A stretch of 12,491 nt of DNA from Candidatus Poseidoniaceae archaeon. Its GTDB lineage: Archaea > Thermoplasmatota > Poseidoniia > Poseidoniales > Poseidoniaceae. Shown piece by piece: positions 1-6,553 of this stretch (position 1 is its first letter; each line of letters begins with the position of its first letter). The position numbers were made by a program, and so were the translations under genes. The stretch lies in the NCBI GenBank assembly GCA_022452125.1, contig JAKURJ010000039.1, positions 1 through 12,491 on the forward strand. The letters are read 5' to 3'. The notes below the pieces were generated by a model, which ran no database searches, was not told the DNA's origin, and was given only the letters and a program-made list of their open reading frames with translations.

Positions 1-664
1 TTCCTCCTATTTCACCAATCGTAACAATAGCTTCAGTTTGAGAATCTCCCTCAAAGGCAGCCAGGCATTCAATGAATCCAGTTCCATTGACAGGATCTCC
101 TCCAATTCCAATACAGGTAGATTGGCCCTCATTGATACTCATAGTTTGGGCAACTGCCTCGTAAGTTAAGGTTCCAGATTTGGATACAATTCCAATTCTT
201 CCTTTAGCGTGAATGTGTCCAGGCATAATTCCTAACTTTGCACCGCCCGACTCTCCGGGGGTGATGATACCTCGGCAGATTGTCCCAATTAGCCTTACAT
301 TTTCTCGGTTAGCAACATATGCAGCAGCCTTTACCATGTCTAGAGTTGGGATACCCTCAGTGATACAGACAATAACTCCTTCACCCTTTATTGTTTCAAA
401 TGCATTTGCAGCTTCCATAATCGCTTCACCTGCAAATGGTGGTGGGACGTAAATTACAGTGGCATCAGCATCTGTTTGTGAAATAGCTTCCATCATGCTA
501 TCGAATACTGGAACACCTAGAACCTCTTGACCTCCTTTACCAGGAGTTACTCCTCCGACCAGGTTGGTACCATATTCTACCATTTTTCCAGCATGGAACA
601 TTCCTTGCTTACCTGTAATTCCTTGGACAAGGACTTTTGCATCTTCTTCAATCCAAATTGCCAT
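1..664 (-). CDS. sucD: Succinyl-CoA synthetase alpha subunit, 3' part missing
   Basis: This is the CoA-binding alpha subunit of succinyl-CoA synthetase, which interconverts succinyl-CoA and succinate with ATP/GDP formation in the TCA cycle, acting with SucC in the cytoplasm. The first 221 residues are visible; the family is usually about 290 long, so the catalytic-histidine region lies beyond the left edge. Seen directly are the CoA-binding motif QGITGKQGMFH (14-24), GGVTPGKGG (37-45), ITEGIPTLDM (101-110), SKSGTLTYEA (161-170) and GIGGDP (186-191). The start is ATG at 664, preceded by GGTGA (674-670) with 5-base spacing and 1 base after the sucC stop, so translation is probably coupled. An oddity is that the family motif GPNCPG reads GTICRG (127-132), followed by GESGGAKLGIMPG, three residues longer than in E. 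coli or human SucD as I remember them. Identity is certain; the effect of the variant is not. Confidence 0.95.
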   Translation of the reverse strand, partial: MAIWIEEDAKVLVQGITGKQGMFHAGKMVEYGTNLVGGVTPGKGGQEVLGVPVFDSMMEAISQTDADATVIYVPPPFAGEAIMEAANAFETIKGEGVIVCITEGIPTLDMVKAAAYVANRENVRLIGTICRGIITPGESGGAKLGIMPGHIHAKGRIGIVSKSGTLTYEAVAQTMSINEGQSTCIGIGGDPVNGTGFIECLAAFEGDSQTEAIVTIGEIGG

Positions 665-665
665 T

Positions 666-1874
666 TCACTCACCCCCTCCAATTAGAGATACAATTTTCT
701 GAGCACCGTCTGCCAAATCATCTGCAGGATGGATGTTCAAATCTGAAGCAGCGAGAATCGCCTTTCCTTCATCGACATTTGTTCCAGCCAGCCTAACTAC
801 CAGTGGCACATCTAATCCTAGTGACTCAGTAGCGCCAATAACTCCTCTTGCGATGATGTCACAGCGCATGATTCCACCAAAAATATTGACTAGAATTCCC
901 TTGACATTAGGATCTTCAAGAATAATTGAGAACGCGGTCTTTACCTGTTCTTCATCTGCTCCGCCACCGACGTCCAAGAAGTTTGCAGGCTCGCCACCAT
1001 AGAGCTTGATTACATCCATGGTCGCCATTGCTAATCCTGCACCGTTAACCAAGCAGCCGATGTTTCCGTCTAACTTAACGTATGACAGTCCGGTTTCCTT
1101 TGCTCTAATCTCTACTTCCTCTTCCTCAGATAGGTCACGAAGTTCATTCCATTCCTTGTGACGGAACTCAGCATTTTCATCGAAACTGATTTTGGAATCT
1201 AGAGCTATCATTTCATCATCTTCTGTCTTTACAAGAGGATTGATTTCTACCATTGCACAATCTTGTGCAACAAACATATCGTACATTTTTCCTAACATCT
1301 TGAAGAACGACTTCAATGCATTACCGGATAACCCCAATGCCATCCCTAAGTCTCTCTTCTGGAAACCAAGAAGTCCCGAATTCGGGTCCACGTTAATCTT
1401 GTGAATCTTCTCTGGAGTATTATGAGCAACATCTTCAATGTCCATTCCACCTTCGGTAGATGCCATGATCAGAACGTCCTTACTTTCTCTATCAACTAGC
1501 AATGCCAAGTAGTATTCATGAGCGATTGCACATCCAGATTCGACATACAGATTGTTGACTATTTTTCCTTCATCACCGGTTTGAATTGTGACCAATATAT
1601 TTCCAAGAATGTTTGAAGCATAAGTTTCAACTTCCTCTCTTGAGAATGCGATTTTCACTCCACCTTGCATAACCTCTTCACGGGTCTGCGGGTCGTACAT
1701 TGTACCCTTTCCTCGACCACCTGCATGAATCTGGCTCTTCACTGCTACAACCTTTGAACCTAGAGCGTCATAAGCCTCCAGTGCATCATTAACGCTGGTG
1801 CAATGTACCCCTTCTAAAACTGGAACACCGGCTGATTTTAGCAGTGCTTTTCCTTGATACTCGTGGATGTTCAT
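666..1874 (-). CDS. sucC: Succinyl-CoA synthetase beta subunit
   Basis: This is the nucleotide-binding, ATP-grasp beta subunit of succinyl-CoA synthetase, the partner of SucD. It is 402 residues, slightly longer than the 388 of E. coli. It opens with MNIHEYQGKALLKSAGVPV, the standard family start. The ATP-grasp lysine/glycine loop is SQIHAGGRGKG (about 47-57), the metal-binding segment is VEINPL, and the C-terminal ligase domain carries FLDVGGGA and ILVNIFGGIMRCD. All key motifs look intact. The ATG at 1874 is preceded on the minus strand by AGGGAG, 4 bases away, which supports this start. It is the first gene of a sucC-sucD operon with a 1-base gap. The 104 bases between it and the divergent nucleotidyltransferase must hold its promoter, but I see no convincing TATA box there. 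Whether the enzyme prefers ATP or GTP cannot be read from the sequence by eye. Confidence 0.97.
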   Translation of the reverse strand: MNIHEYQGKALLKSAGVPVLEGVHCTSVNDALEAYDALGSKVVAVKSQIHAGGRGKGTMYDPQTREEVMQGGVKIAFSREEVETYASNILGNILVTIQTGDEGKIVNNLYVESGCAIAHEYYLALLVDRESKDVLIMASTEGGMDIEDVAHNTPEKIHKINVDPNSGLLGFQKRDLGMALGLSGNALKSFFKMLGKMYDMFVAQDCAMVEINPLVKTEDDEMIALDSKISFDENAEFRHKEWNELRDLSEEEEVEIRAKETGLSYVKLDGNIGCLVNGAGLAMATMDVIKLYGGEPANFLDVGGGADEEQVKTAFSIILEDPNVKGILVNIFGGIMRCDIIARGVIGATESLGLDVPLVVRLAGTNVDEGKAILAASDLNIHPADDLADGAQKIVSLIGGGE

Positions 1875-1978
1875 GATTCTCCCTAACCACTCCGACCAAA
1901 AGACGCCCCTTCAATGATGCGATTTGAAATGGTTAATCTCACGATGCGTTCAATAGCAAAGTTGTGGTCGGATTGGAT

Positions 1979-2950
1979 ATGCAGGTAGTCGTCCTTGCTG
2001 GTGGAATAGGCTCTCGTCTACGCCCATTGACAAATGACATCCCTAAACCTCTACTTCCAATGCTAGATTCTACTTTACTAGAGAGGGTAGTGGAAGGAGT
2101 TCCAAGTGATTTAGTCGACGAAGTAATTGTAGCAGGTGGTTACAAAATTGATATGATCAGAGATTATTTTCGCAAAGCGAATGTAGACTTTGATGTCAGA
2201 ATTGTTCCTGAGGACGAGCCTCTTGGAACTGGGGGCGCATTAGGTAATTGCCGTGATATTGTATCTGGCAGATTCGCTTGCTTCAATGGCGACATAGTAT
2301 CTTCTTTGGATGTTGGAATGATGCTTGAGCAGCATTCATCAATGAACGTGAAAGGAACACTTGCGCTATGGGAGGTTGAGGACCCAACTAGATTCGGAAT
2401 TGTTGGCCTAGATTCAGAGAATAAAGTCACACAATTCAAAGAAAAACCAAAACCAGAAGAGGTATTTTCCAATTTGATTAATGCAGGTTCCTATATCCTT
2501 GAAGATGATGTTTTTGACATCATGCCAAAGGAAAAACATAGCCTCGAGAGAGATGTATTTCCAGTTCTAGCTGAAGAAGGAAGTCTAGCAGGATTCCCAT
2601 TCGAGGGGTACTTCATCGATGCGGGTACTCCAAGCAGTTGGCATGAAGCAGTACTTCGATGTATAGAAGAAAATAGATTCAAAACGGGTTCAGTTTCTGG
2701 TGGGACTTGGCACCAAGGTAAGCATACAATCGCAAGACATTCAATGGTCCAGGACGGTTGTATTGTGTCTGGAGAAGTAAGCCATTCAACAATACTTAGA
2801 GGTGCCAGAATTGATTCAGGCGCAATTATTTCCAATTGCCTAATTGGAGAAGGGGCAATCATCGAAAGTGATGCCAGATTAACGAACATTGTTGTTGGAC
2901 ACGGTAGTGTTGTTCCTGCAGGCCATATCCAATCCGAAGGTACGATTTGA
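1979..2950 (+). CDS. Sugar-phosphate nucleotidyltransferase with left-handed beta-helix tail
   Basis: A cytoplasmic enzyme that joins a sugar 1-phosphate to an NTP, releasing pyrophosphate and an NDP-sugar. It most resembles archaeal mannose-1-phosphate guanylyltransferases or glucose-1-phosphate thymidylyl/uridylyltransferases. It has 323 residues. The Rossmann-like catalytic domain shows GGIGSRLRPLT (8-18), PKPLLPM (22-28), PLGTGGAL (81-88), FNGDI (102-106, metal-binding Asp), FKEKP (153-157), NAGSYI (168-173) and FIDAGTPSSW (212-221). From about 245 on, hexapeptide-like repeats (such as SHSTILRGARI and SNCLIGEGAII) indicate a left-handed beta-helix used for oligomerisation or, in bifunctional relatives, acyl transfer. 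I chose ATG 1979 because family members begin just before the AGG/GGxG loop; an in-frame GTG at 1964 would add five residues. It lies 40 bases upstream of the isomerase gene and is probably cotranscribed. The exact sugar and nucleotide are not determined. Confidence 0.88.
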   Translation: MQVVVLAGGIGSRLRPLTNDIPKPLLPMLDSTLLERVVEGVPSDLVDEVIVAGGYKIDMIRDYFRKANVDFDVRIVPEDEPLGTGGALGNCRDIVSGRFACFNGDIVSSLDVGMMLEQHSSMNVKGTLALWEVEDPTRFGIVGLDSENKVTQFKEKPKPEEVFSNLINAGSYILEDDVFDIMPKEKHSLERDVFPVLAEEGSLAGFPFEGYFIDAGTPSSWHEAVLRCIEENRFKTGSVSGGTWHQGKHTIARHSMVQDGCIVSGEVSHSTILRGARIDSGAIISNCLIGEGAIIESDARLTNIVVGHGSVVPAGHIQSEGTI

Positions 2951-2990
2951 ATCGCAGTTTCCAAAAAGGGTAGGCGCTCAGGGCTATTGC

Positions 2991-3650
2991 ATGGATGCCC
3001 CATTAATCGTTGTTAATTTCAAGACATATTCGTCTGCAATGGCAGGTTCTGCTGACAAACTTGGTCAGTTAATGGCCGCTGTTGAAACCGATGCGAGGAT
3101 GGTCGCTGTAGCAAGTGCATTTGATTTATCGAGCGTAAGTTCAATCTCAGGATTAGAAGTTTGGTCTCAACACTTGGACCCGGTTGGACAGGGTAGTCAT
3201 ACCGGTTGGCTGGAGCCACAAACTGCAATTGAAAGAGGTGCTGCTGGGACAATCATTAATCACGCCGAACACAAGGTTCCTCTAGAACACGTCAGAGATT
3301 TGATGGCAATGCTACCAGATGATTTCCCGATATGTGCATGCGCTGCAGACGTTGATGAAGCTAGGGCTTTAGCAGAATTAGGTCCAACATTCATCGCAGT
3401 TGAGCCTCCTGAGTTGATTGGAGGAGATATTTCGGTAACAACTGCAGACCCTGCGATTGTTTCAGATACTGTTGCAGCTGTTAAGGAGGTAAACCCGAAT
3501 GTCAGAGTATTGTGTGGTGCAGGTGTAAAAAATGGTCAAGATGTTGCAACAGCAATTTCCCTTGGCGCAGAAGGTGTTCTTCTAGCAAGTGGAGTGACTA
3601 AGGCCAACGACGTACCAGGAGTACTAAGTGACTTAGTATCTTTAATTTGA
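2991..3650 (+). CDS. tpiA: Triosephosphate isomerase, archaeal type
   Basis: It interconverts dihydroxyacetone phosphate and glyceraldehyde 3-phosphate in glycolysis/gluconeogenesis. The 219-residue length fits the compact archaeal family (bacterial and eukaryotic enzymes are about 250). The active site is complete: NFK with Lys11, QHLDP (60-64), GSHTG (68-72), NHAEHK with catalytic His91 (archaeal relatives usually have NHSE), the AVEPPELIGG loop with the general base Glu138, and the phosphate-binding GAGV (176-179) and GVLLASGVTKA (195-205). The ATG at 2991 gives the family-typical N-terminus MDAPLIVVNFKTY; the frame stays open upstream for 34 more codons, but those overlap the preceding gene and are out of family. 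No strong Shine-Dalgarno is visible; a 40-base gap separates it from the nucleotidyltransferase, and no TATA box stands out, so cotranscription is likely. Confidence 0.96.
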   Translation: MDAPLIVVNFKTYSSAMAGSADKLGQLMAAVETDARMVAVASAFDLSSVSSISGLEVWSQHLDPVGQGSHTGWLEPQTAIERGAAGTIINHAEHKVPLEHVRDLMAMLPDDFPICACAADVDEARALAELGPTFIAVEPPELIGGDISVTTADPAIVSDTVAAVKEVNPNVRVLCGAGVKNGQDVATAISLGAEGVLLASGVTKANDVPGVLSDLVSLI

Positions 3651-3659
3651 ATCGGGATT

Positions 3660-3699
3660 CCGGGTTATATTTTATATTCTCAACAATCAATCGATTACC
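3660..3699 (+). promoter_or_regulatory. Promoter copy 1 (TATA, leaderless) of zinc-finger gene 1
   Basis: A 40-base block directly in front of the ATG at 3700. It contains the AT-rich element TTATATTTTATATT (3666-3679). The centre of TTTATATT is about 26 bases before the ATG, which is the archaeal TATA-to-start distance, so the transcript would begin at or next to the start codon. No Shine-Dalgarno is present. The block matches 4122-4161 at 37 of 40 positions, all three differences being C/T, with identical spacing to the ATG. Confidence 0.8.
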
Positions 3700-4095
3700 A
3701 TGGAGATAGAAGATGGAATTTCTTCAGGAGATGCTCCTAACAGTATCTCCATCGAATCCAATAAAGTTCCAACAAAAGAACCACATCATTGCAGGTTTGG
3801 AGACTGCCTAAATCCAAAAATTGGATACGGCGATTTTTGTCGCGAGCACAAGGCAATTGGCAAGATTATTGCTGGGAAAATTGCTAGAGAAAAAGCGGAT
3901 AGTGTTGATCATAGCATGTCAATGTACGAAGAAGCACTACGAATTCAGAAATCACCCTCAGGGCAAGTATTCGTGCAAGAAATAATGAAGATAATTATCT
4001 TGATAGCTGGAATTTTCCTGGCTGTTTACATTCTTGTGATTATACCAATTCAGGGCTTTTTTGAAATGTTCGAGGATTTTTTTCGGTATGGTTAG
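3700..4095 (+). CDS. Zinc-finger membrane protein 1 (one finger, one TM)
   Basis: I do not recognise a named family. The 131-residue product has an N-terminal leader (MEIEDGISSGDAPNSISIE), then a compact C-x4-C-x10-C-x2-H motif (Cys31, Cys36, Cys47, His50) that should bind one zinc ion, then a basic helix (KAIGKIIAGKIAREKA, 51-66). A spacer follows, and one hydrophobic segment at about 96-118 should span the membrane. The fold would place the finger in the cytoplasm by the positive-inside rule (inference). It starts at ATG 3700 with no Shine-Dalgarno but a TATA box 26 bases upstream, so it is probably leaderless. It is a paralogue of the gene at 4162, sharing promoter, leader and finger. The finger loosely resembles small C/H fingers such as the WRKY19-type, which is only a pattern similarity. 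A role in binding nucleic acid or protein at the membrane is possible but unproven. Confidence 0.75.
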   Translation: MEIEDGISSGDAPNSISIESNKVPTKEPHHCRFGDCLNPKIGYGDFCREHKAIGKIIAGKIAREKADSVDHSMSMYEEALRIQKSPSGQVFVQEIMKIIILIAGIFLAVYILVIIPIQGFFEMFEDFFRYG

Positions 4096-4121
4096 TTTAA
4101 TTCAAAATCTCAAATTCATTG

Positions 4122-4161
4122 CCGGGTTATATTTTATATTCTCAATAATTAATCGATTATC
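4122..4161 (+). promoter_or_regulatory. Promoter copy 2 (TATA, leaderless) of zinc-finger gene 2
   Basis: A second copy of the 3660-3699 block, placed immediately before the ATG at 4162. The AT-rich element is at 4128-4141 and the distance from the repeat start to the ATG is the same 40 bases. Only three positions differ from copy 1. The centre of TTTATATT lies about 26 bases before the ATG, again implying a leaderless transcript. Retention of near identity after duplication suggests either a recent event or selection on a shared control site. Confidence 0.8.
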
Positions 4162-4932
4162 ATGGCGATAGAACAAGGTCTTCCTTCTGGAGAGACACCA
4201 AGTAGTATCACCATTGAGGTAGGTCAAAGTAAGAAAGAAGCACATGTTTGCATTGTTACTGGTTGTACAAGGGGTAAAAGAGGATACAGTAATTATTGCC
4301 GCAAACACAAAACAATGGAAAATGTAATCCAGCAAAAAATGGAGAGAGAAAAAGCGATTGAGAGTTTGAAAAACAATAACACAATCGACGTAAATGAATC
4401 ACGCACATGTAGGTTTGGTGACTGCCAAAAACAAAGGAAAGGATACAGCGATTTTTGTCGGGAGCACAAGGCAATTGGCAAGATTATTGCTGGCAAAATA
4501 GCTCGGGAAAAAGCGATTGCGAAGATCGCTGAAAGAGATTTACAAAATCAAAATAATGAAAATTCACCTACACTACCGTCATCCTCAACCAATGGTAGTA
4601 ATGAAATCTCAATTGATGAGAAATATGGATATACGGTTGAACTTACGATCATGGGTATGCTTCTTATCATCATTACATGGGCTTTAGTTGCTTCATCTGA
4701 AAACTCATCTGCTCCATCTGATCTACTTACTGCGTCGTGTTTCACTTTGCTCTTTGGATGCTGGATGATAACGTCTGCAGCTAAAGAACCAGTAACGAAA
4801 TTCTTCGTATTGTTATTCCTAGCCCCAGTTGTGTTTATTTTAGCGCTACACATATTTGTGGCTACGTTGTTTATGTCATCAGGTGGAGGATGCTATGGAG
4901 TGTGTGGGTTATCTGGATGGGGTGGCCCGTAA
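4162..4932 (+). CDS. Zinc-finger membrane protein 2 (two fingers, about three TMs)
   Basis: A 256-residue paralogue of the preceding gene; function unknown. The leader MAIEQGLPSGETPSSITIE aligns with that of protein 1. Two C-x4-C-x10-C-x2-H fingers follow: finger A (Cys30, Cys35, Cys46, His49) and finger B (Cys83, Cys88, Cys99, His102). Each is followed by a basic/amphipathic helix. A polar, Asn/Ser-rich linker (about 127-152) leads to hydrophobic segments near 159-178, 188-205 and 212-237 and a Gly/Cys-rich end (GGGCYGVCGLSGWGGP). Finger B plus its helix is much closer to the finger of protein 1 than to finger A, at both protein and DNA level. It starts at ATG 4162 behind its own copy of the leaderless promoter, so it is an independent unit rather than an operon member. 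The extra finger and membrane segments point to diversification after duplication. A membrane-tethered zinc-binding adaptor is the most I would infer. Confidence 0.75.
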   Translation: MAIEQGLPSGETPSSITIEVGQSKKEAHVCIVTGCTRGKRGYSNYCRKHKTMENVIQQKMEREKAIESLKNNNTIDVNESRTCRFGDCQKQRKGYSDFCREHKAIGKIIAGKIAREKAIAKIAERDLQNQNNENSPTLPSSSTNGSNEISIDEKYGYTVELTIMGMLLIIITWALVASSENSSAPSDLLTASCFTLLFGCWMITSAAKEPVTKFFVLLFLAPVVFILALHIFVATLFMSSGGGCYGVCGLSGWGGP

Positions 4933-5009
4933 CTAATTCCGATTCACTCACCAAGACCGAGCACATGGGTCTTATCGACTACCCATAAATTCTACCAGTT
5001 CTAATTTAA
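4933..5009. other. Short intergenic gap between convergent genes
   Basis: This 77-base stretch lies between the plus-strand zinc-finger gene and the minus-strand 84-residue membrane gene. Two weak, mutually overlapping 6-bp stems are possible: AAGACC/GGTCTT (4953-4958 with 4968-4973) and ATGGGT/ACCCAT (4965-4970 with 4981-4986). Neither is followed by a clear T-run, so I do not call a terminator. Confidence 0.4.
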
Positions 5010-5264
5010 TCAATCATTAGCAAGGGACGCCATGTTTGCGATGAACCATGAGGACGCTGCGGCTAACTGTAGCCAATCTCCAGTTGACAATTGCAACCCA
5101 TCACCACTAGCGTAACCATATACAAAGACGCTTACAATCCAACAAAAACTAGCCAAGGTCTGTCCCAGCCAATCTATTCTCAGGAACTTAGAGCGGGTAA
5201 TATTCCCATCCGCTTCTGCCAAAACATCACCATTTGGGCTAGAACTAGAATTTTCGTTTAACAT
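5010..5264 (-). CDS. Small two-TM membrane protein coupled to the oxidoreductase
   Basis: This 84-residue protein is not one I recognise. A polar, Ser/Asn/Asp-rich N-terminus (1-30) is followed by two hydrophobic segments, about 33-52 (LGQTLASFCWIVSVFVYGYA) and 64-81 (WLQLAAASSWFIANMASL), making a hairpin-type membrane protein. The frame is open further upstream, but I start at ATG 5264: it overlaps the oxidoreductase stop in the sequence ATGTTAA (7-base overlap) and has AGGAG 8 bases upstream (5277-5273). This arrangement indicates translational coupling and hence a functional link. It may anchor the oxidoreductase to the membrane or pass electrons to it, but it has no heme- or quinone-binding residues that I can identify (a single Cys, no His). 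Confidence 0.65.
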   Translation of the reverse strand: MLNENSSSSPNGDVLAEADGNITRSKFLRIDWLGQTLASFCWIVSVFVYGYASGDGLQLSTGDWLQLAAASSWFIANMASLAND

Positions 5265-6409
5265 GTTAGACACTCCTGTCCACAGCATGATAAATCGTCC
5301 AAATACATGCCACATGATCTGTATGCTGCTACAAAATCCTCTGTGTCTAAACCTAGAGAAGAGGCAATGGCCTGCGCTACAATACCAAATCGTTGACGAT
5401 ACTTGAAAATGAAACAGAAAATGTGTCCATCGTGTCTAACTGAAGGTCCACATAGGAACATACCAGGAACGATTGTTGATTCATCATTCTCAGTCAATGA
5501 AGGGAAACCATCCTCTCTCTCCTCAAACAAATGTGCTACAAATTTGTGACCGCCATTGAAACCATTAGCGAGAATTGGTTTTGTTTTTGAATGGAAATCT
5601 TGGCCGTCTTCAGTAGTTAAGCAGTACATTCCATCATTGTAAGCAACTGATTTGACCGCTGTTTCAGAATATAGCTTAACGTTATCTTCGAACTTTTCGT
5701 TGCGCATTCGCTCAAACGAATATGTTGAAAGCGCGACACTGGGGTCTGAAGTTTTCTCACCCCAGGGGCAATTCATATCGAAGACGCGTGCATTATTTCC
5801 ATTATTTGCCAAATGATAAGCGGCATCAATGCCACTTTCATATCCCCCAATGATGAGGAAATCATCACCTTCTAATTCTTGATAACTTCCAATGTTTGAG
5901 GTGTGTAGACACAACTCACTTCCTTGAAATCCACCTAGTGATGGATATTGATATTCTCCTCCAGCCCAAATCACATTTTCGGCAAAAATCTTGCCTCCTT
6001 CATGTTCTAAATGGAAAAACTCTCCATGCTTCTCGATACTGAGAATATCGGTTTTCTCTCTTATTGGTAGTTCAAAGTAGTCAGAAAGAGATTGAAGGTG
6101 GTCGGCAAAATCTTGACCTGTGGGGTGTTCTATTCGCATTGTAAAAGCAGGCGAAATGCCAACTCCAATGGAATTGAGATCCAACATACCAATGGAATTA
6201 CTTGGAAAAGAAGGAGTAATGAAACGAGTTTCTGCTGGCCATGAACGGAATGAGGAGCCTATTGTTTCTCTATCGACAATGAGATAATTCTCGACACCAC
6301 TGTGCTGTAAGGCAATTGCTACACCAATACCTGCTGCACCAGCGCCGACAATCACGACATCATAGTGTTCGAAATTTCCGGCACCGTCAGCACCGCCTTT
6401 ACTTGCCAT
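5258..6409 (-). CDS. FAD-dependent pyridine-nucleotide oxidoreductase with cysteine-rich C-terminus
   Basis: A 383-residue flavoprotein of the Pyr_redox_3/flavin-monooxygenase-like class (CzcO/YpdA-like). The first Rossmann motif is VVIVGAGAAGIG (18-29) for FAD. After the SSFRSWPAETRFITPSF segment (52-68), the second nucleotide-binding motif is FLIIGGYESGIDAAYHL (184-200), likely NAD(P)H. A C-terminal FAD-contact region follows around GMFLCGPSVRHDG (316-328). The protein ends LDDLSCCGQECLTC: Cys375, Cys376, Cys380 and Cys383, the last being the terminal residue. This CC-x3-C-x2-C tail could hold a metal, an Fe-S cluster or a redox disulfide; which is unknown. Its stop overlaps the start of an 84-residue membrane protein. 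The upstream 144 bases are AT-rich with a candidate TATA. The substrate cannot be assigned; disulfide reduction, as in bacillithiol-disulfide-reductase relatives, is one possibility. Confidence 0.82.
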   Translation of the reverse strand: MASKGGADGAGNFEHYDVVIVGAGAAGIGVAIALQHSGVENYLIVDRETIGSSFRSWPAETRFITPSFPSNSIGMLDLNSIGVGISPAFTMRIEHPTGQDFADHLQSLSDYFELPIREKTDILSIEKHGEFFHLEHEGGKIFAENVIWAGGEYQYPSLGGFQGSELCLHTSNIGSYQELEGDDFLIIGGYESGIDAAYHLANNGNNARVFDMNCPWGEKTSDPSVALSTYSFERMRNEKFEDNVKLYSETAVKSVAYNDGMYCLTTEDGQDFHSKTKPILANGFNGGHKFVAHLFEEREDGFPSLTENDESTIVPGMFLCGPSVRHDGHIFCFIFKYRQRFGIVAQAIASSLGLDTEDFVAAYRSCGMYLDDLSCCGQECLTC

Positions 6410-6444
6410 GTACCTGCCTAAATTAATAACAATTTAAACAGACC

Positions 6445-6454
6445 TAATAAATAT
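6445..6454 (-). promoter_or_regulatory. Candidate TATA box for the oxidoreductase gene
   Basis: On the minus strand this reads ATATTTATTA, centred about 40 bases before the ATG at 6409. That would give a leader of roughly 14 bases. The surrounding 6410-6495 is so AT-rich that other placements are possible. Confidence 0.4.
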
Positions 6455-6484
6455 CAAAATTTCAATTATTAATAACACATTTTG

Positions 6485-6490
6485 AAAAAA
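6485..6490 (-). terminator. Possible T-run terminator after the thioredoxin-CcdA gene
   Basis: On the minus strand, 64 bases past the stop of the thioredoxin-CcdA gene, the sequence reads TTATTTTTTC, including six consecutive T. Archaeal transcription often ends at such T-runs without a hairpin. It sits between two same-strand genes that appear to belong to separate units. There is no further evidence. Confidence 0.4.
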
Positions 6491-6553
6491 TAAATCCGTA
6501 AGCAAGTGGCCTCCAATATACGCATAGGAATACAACGAGATCATGTGTAATAA

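Noticed and set aside
2889..2990. N-terminal extension of triosephosphate isomerase by 34 codons.
   Set aside because: It overlaps the upstream nucleotidyltransferase and adds residues absent from the family; ATG 2991 gives the expected N-terminus.
4953..4986. Two overlapping 6-bp stems after the second zinc-finger gene as a terminator.
   Set aside because: The stems are short, mutually exclusive and not followed by a T-run.
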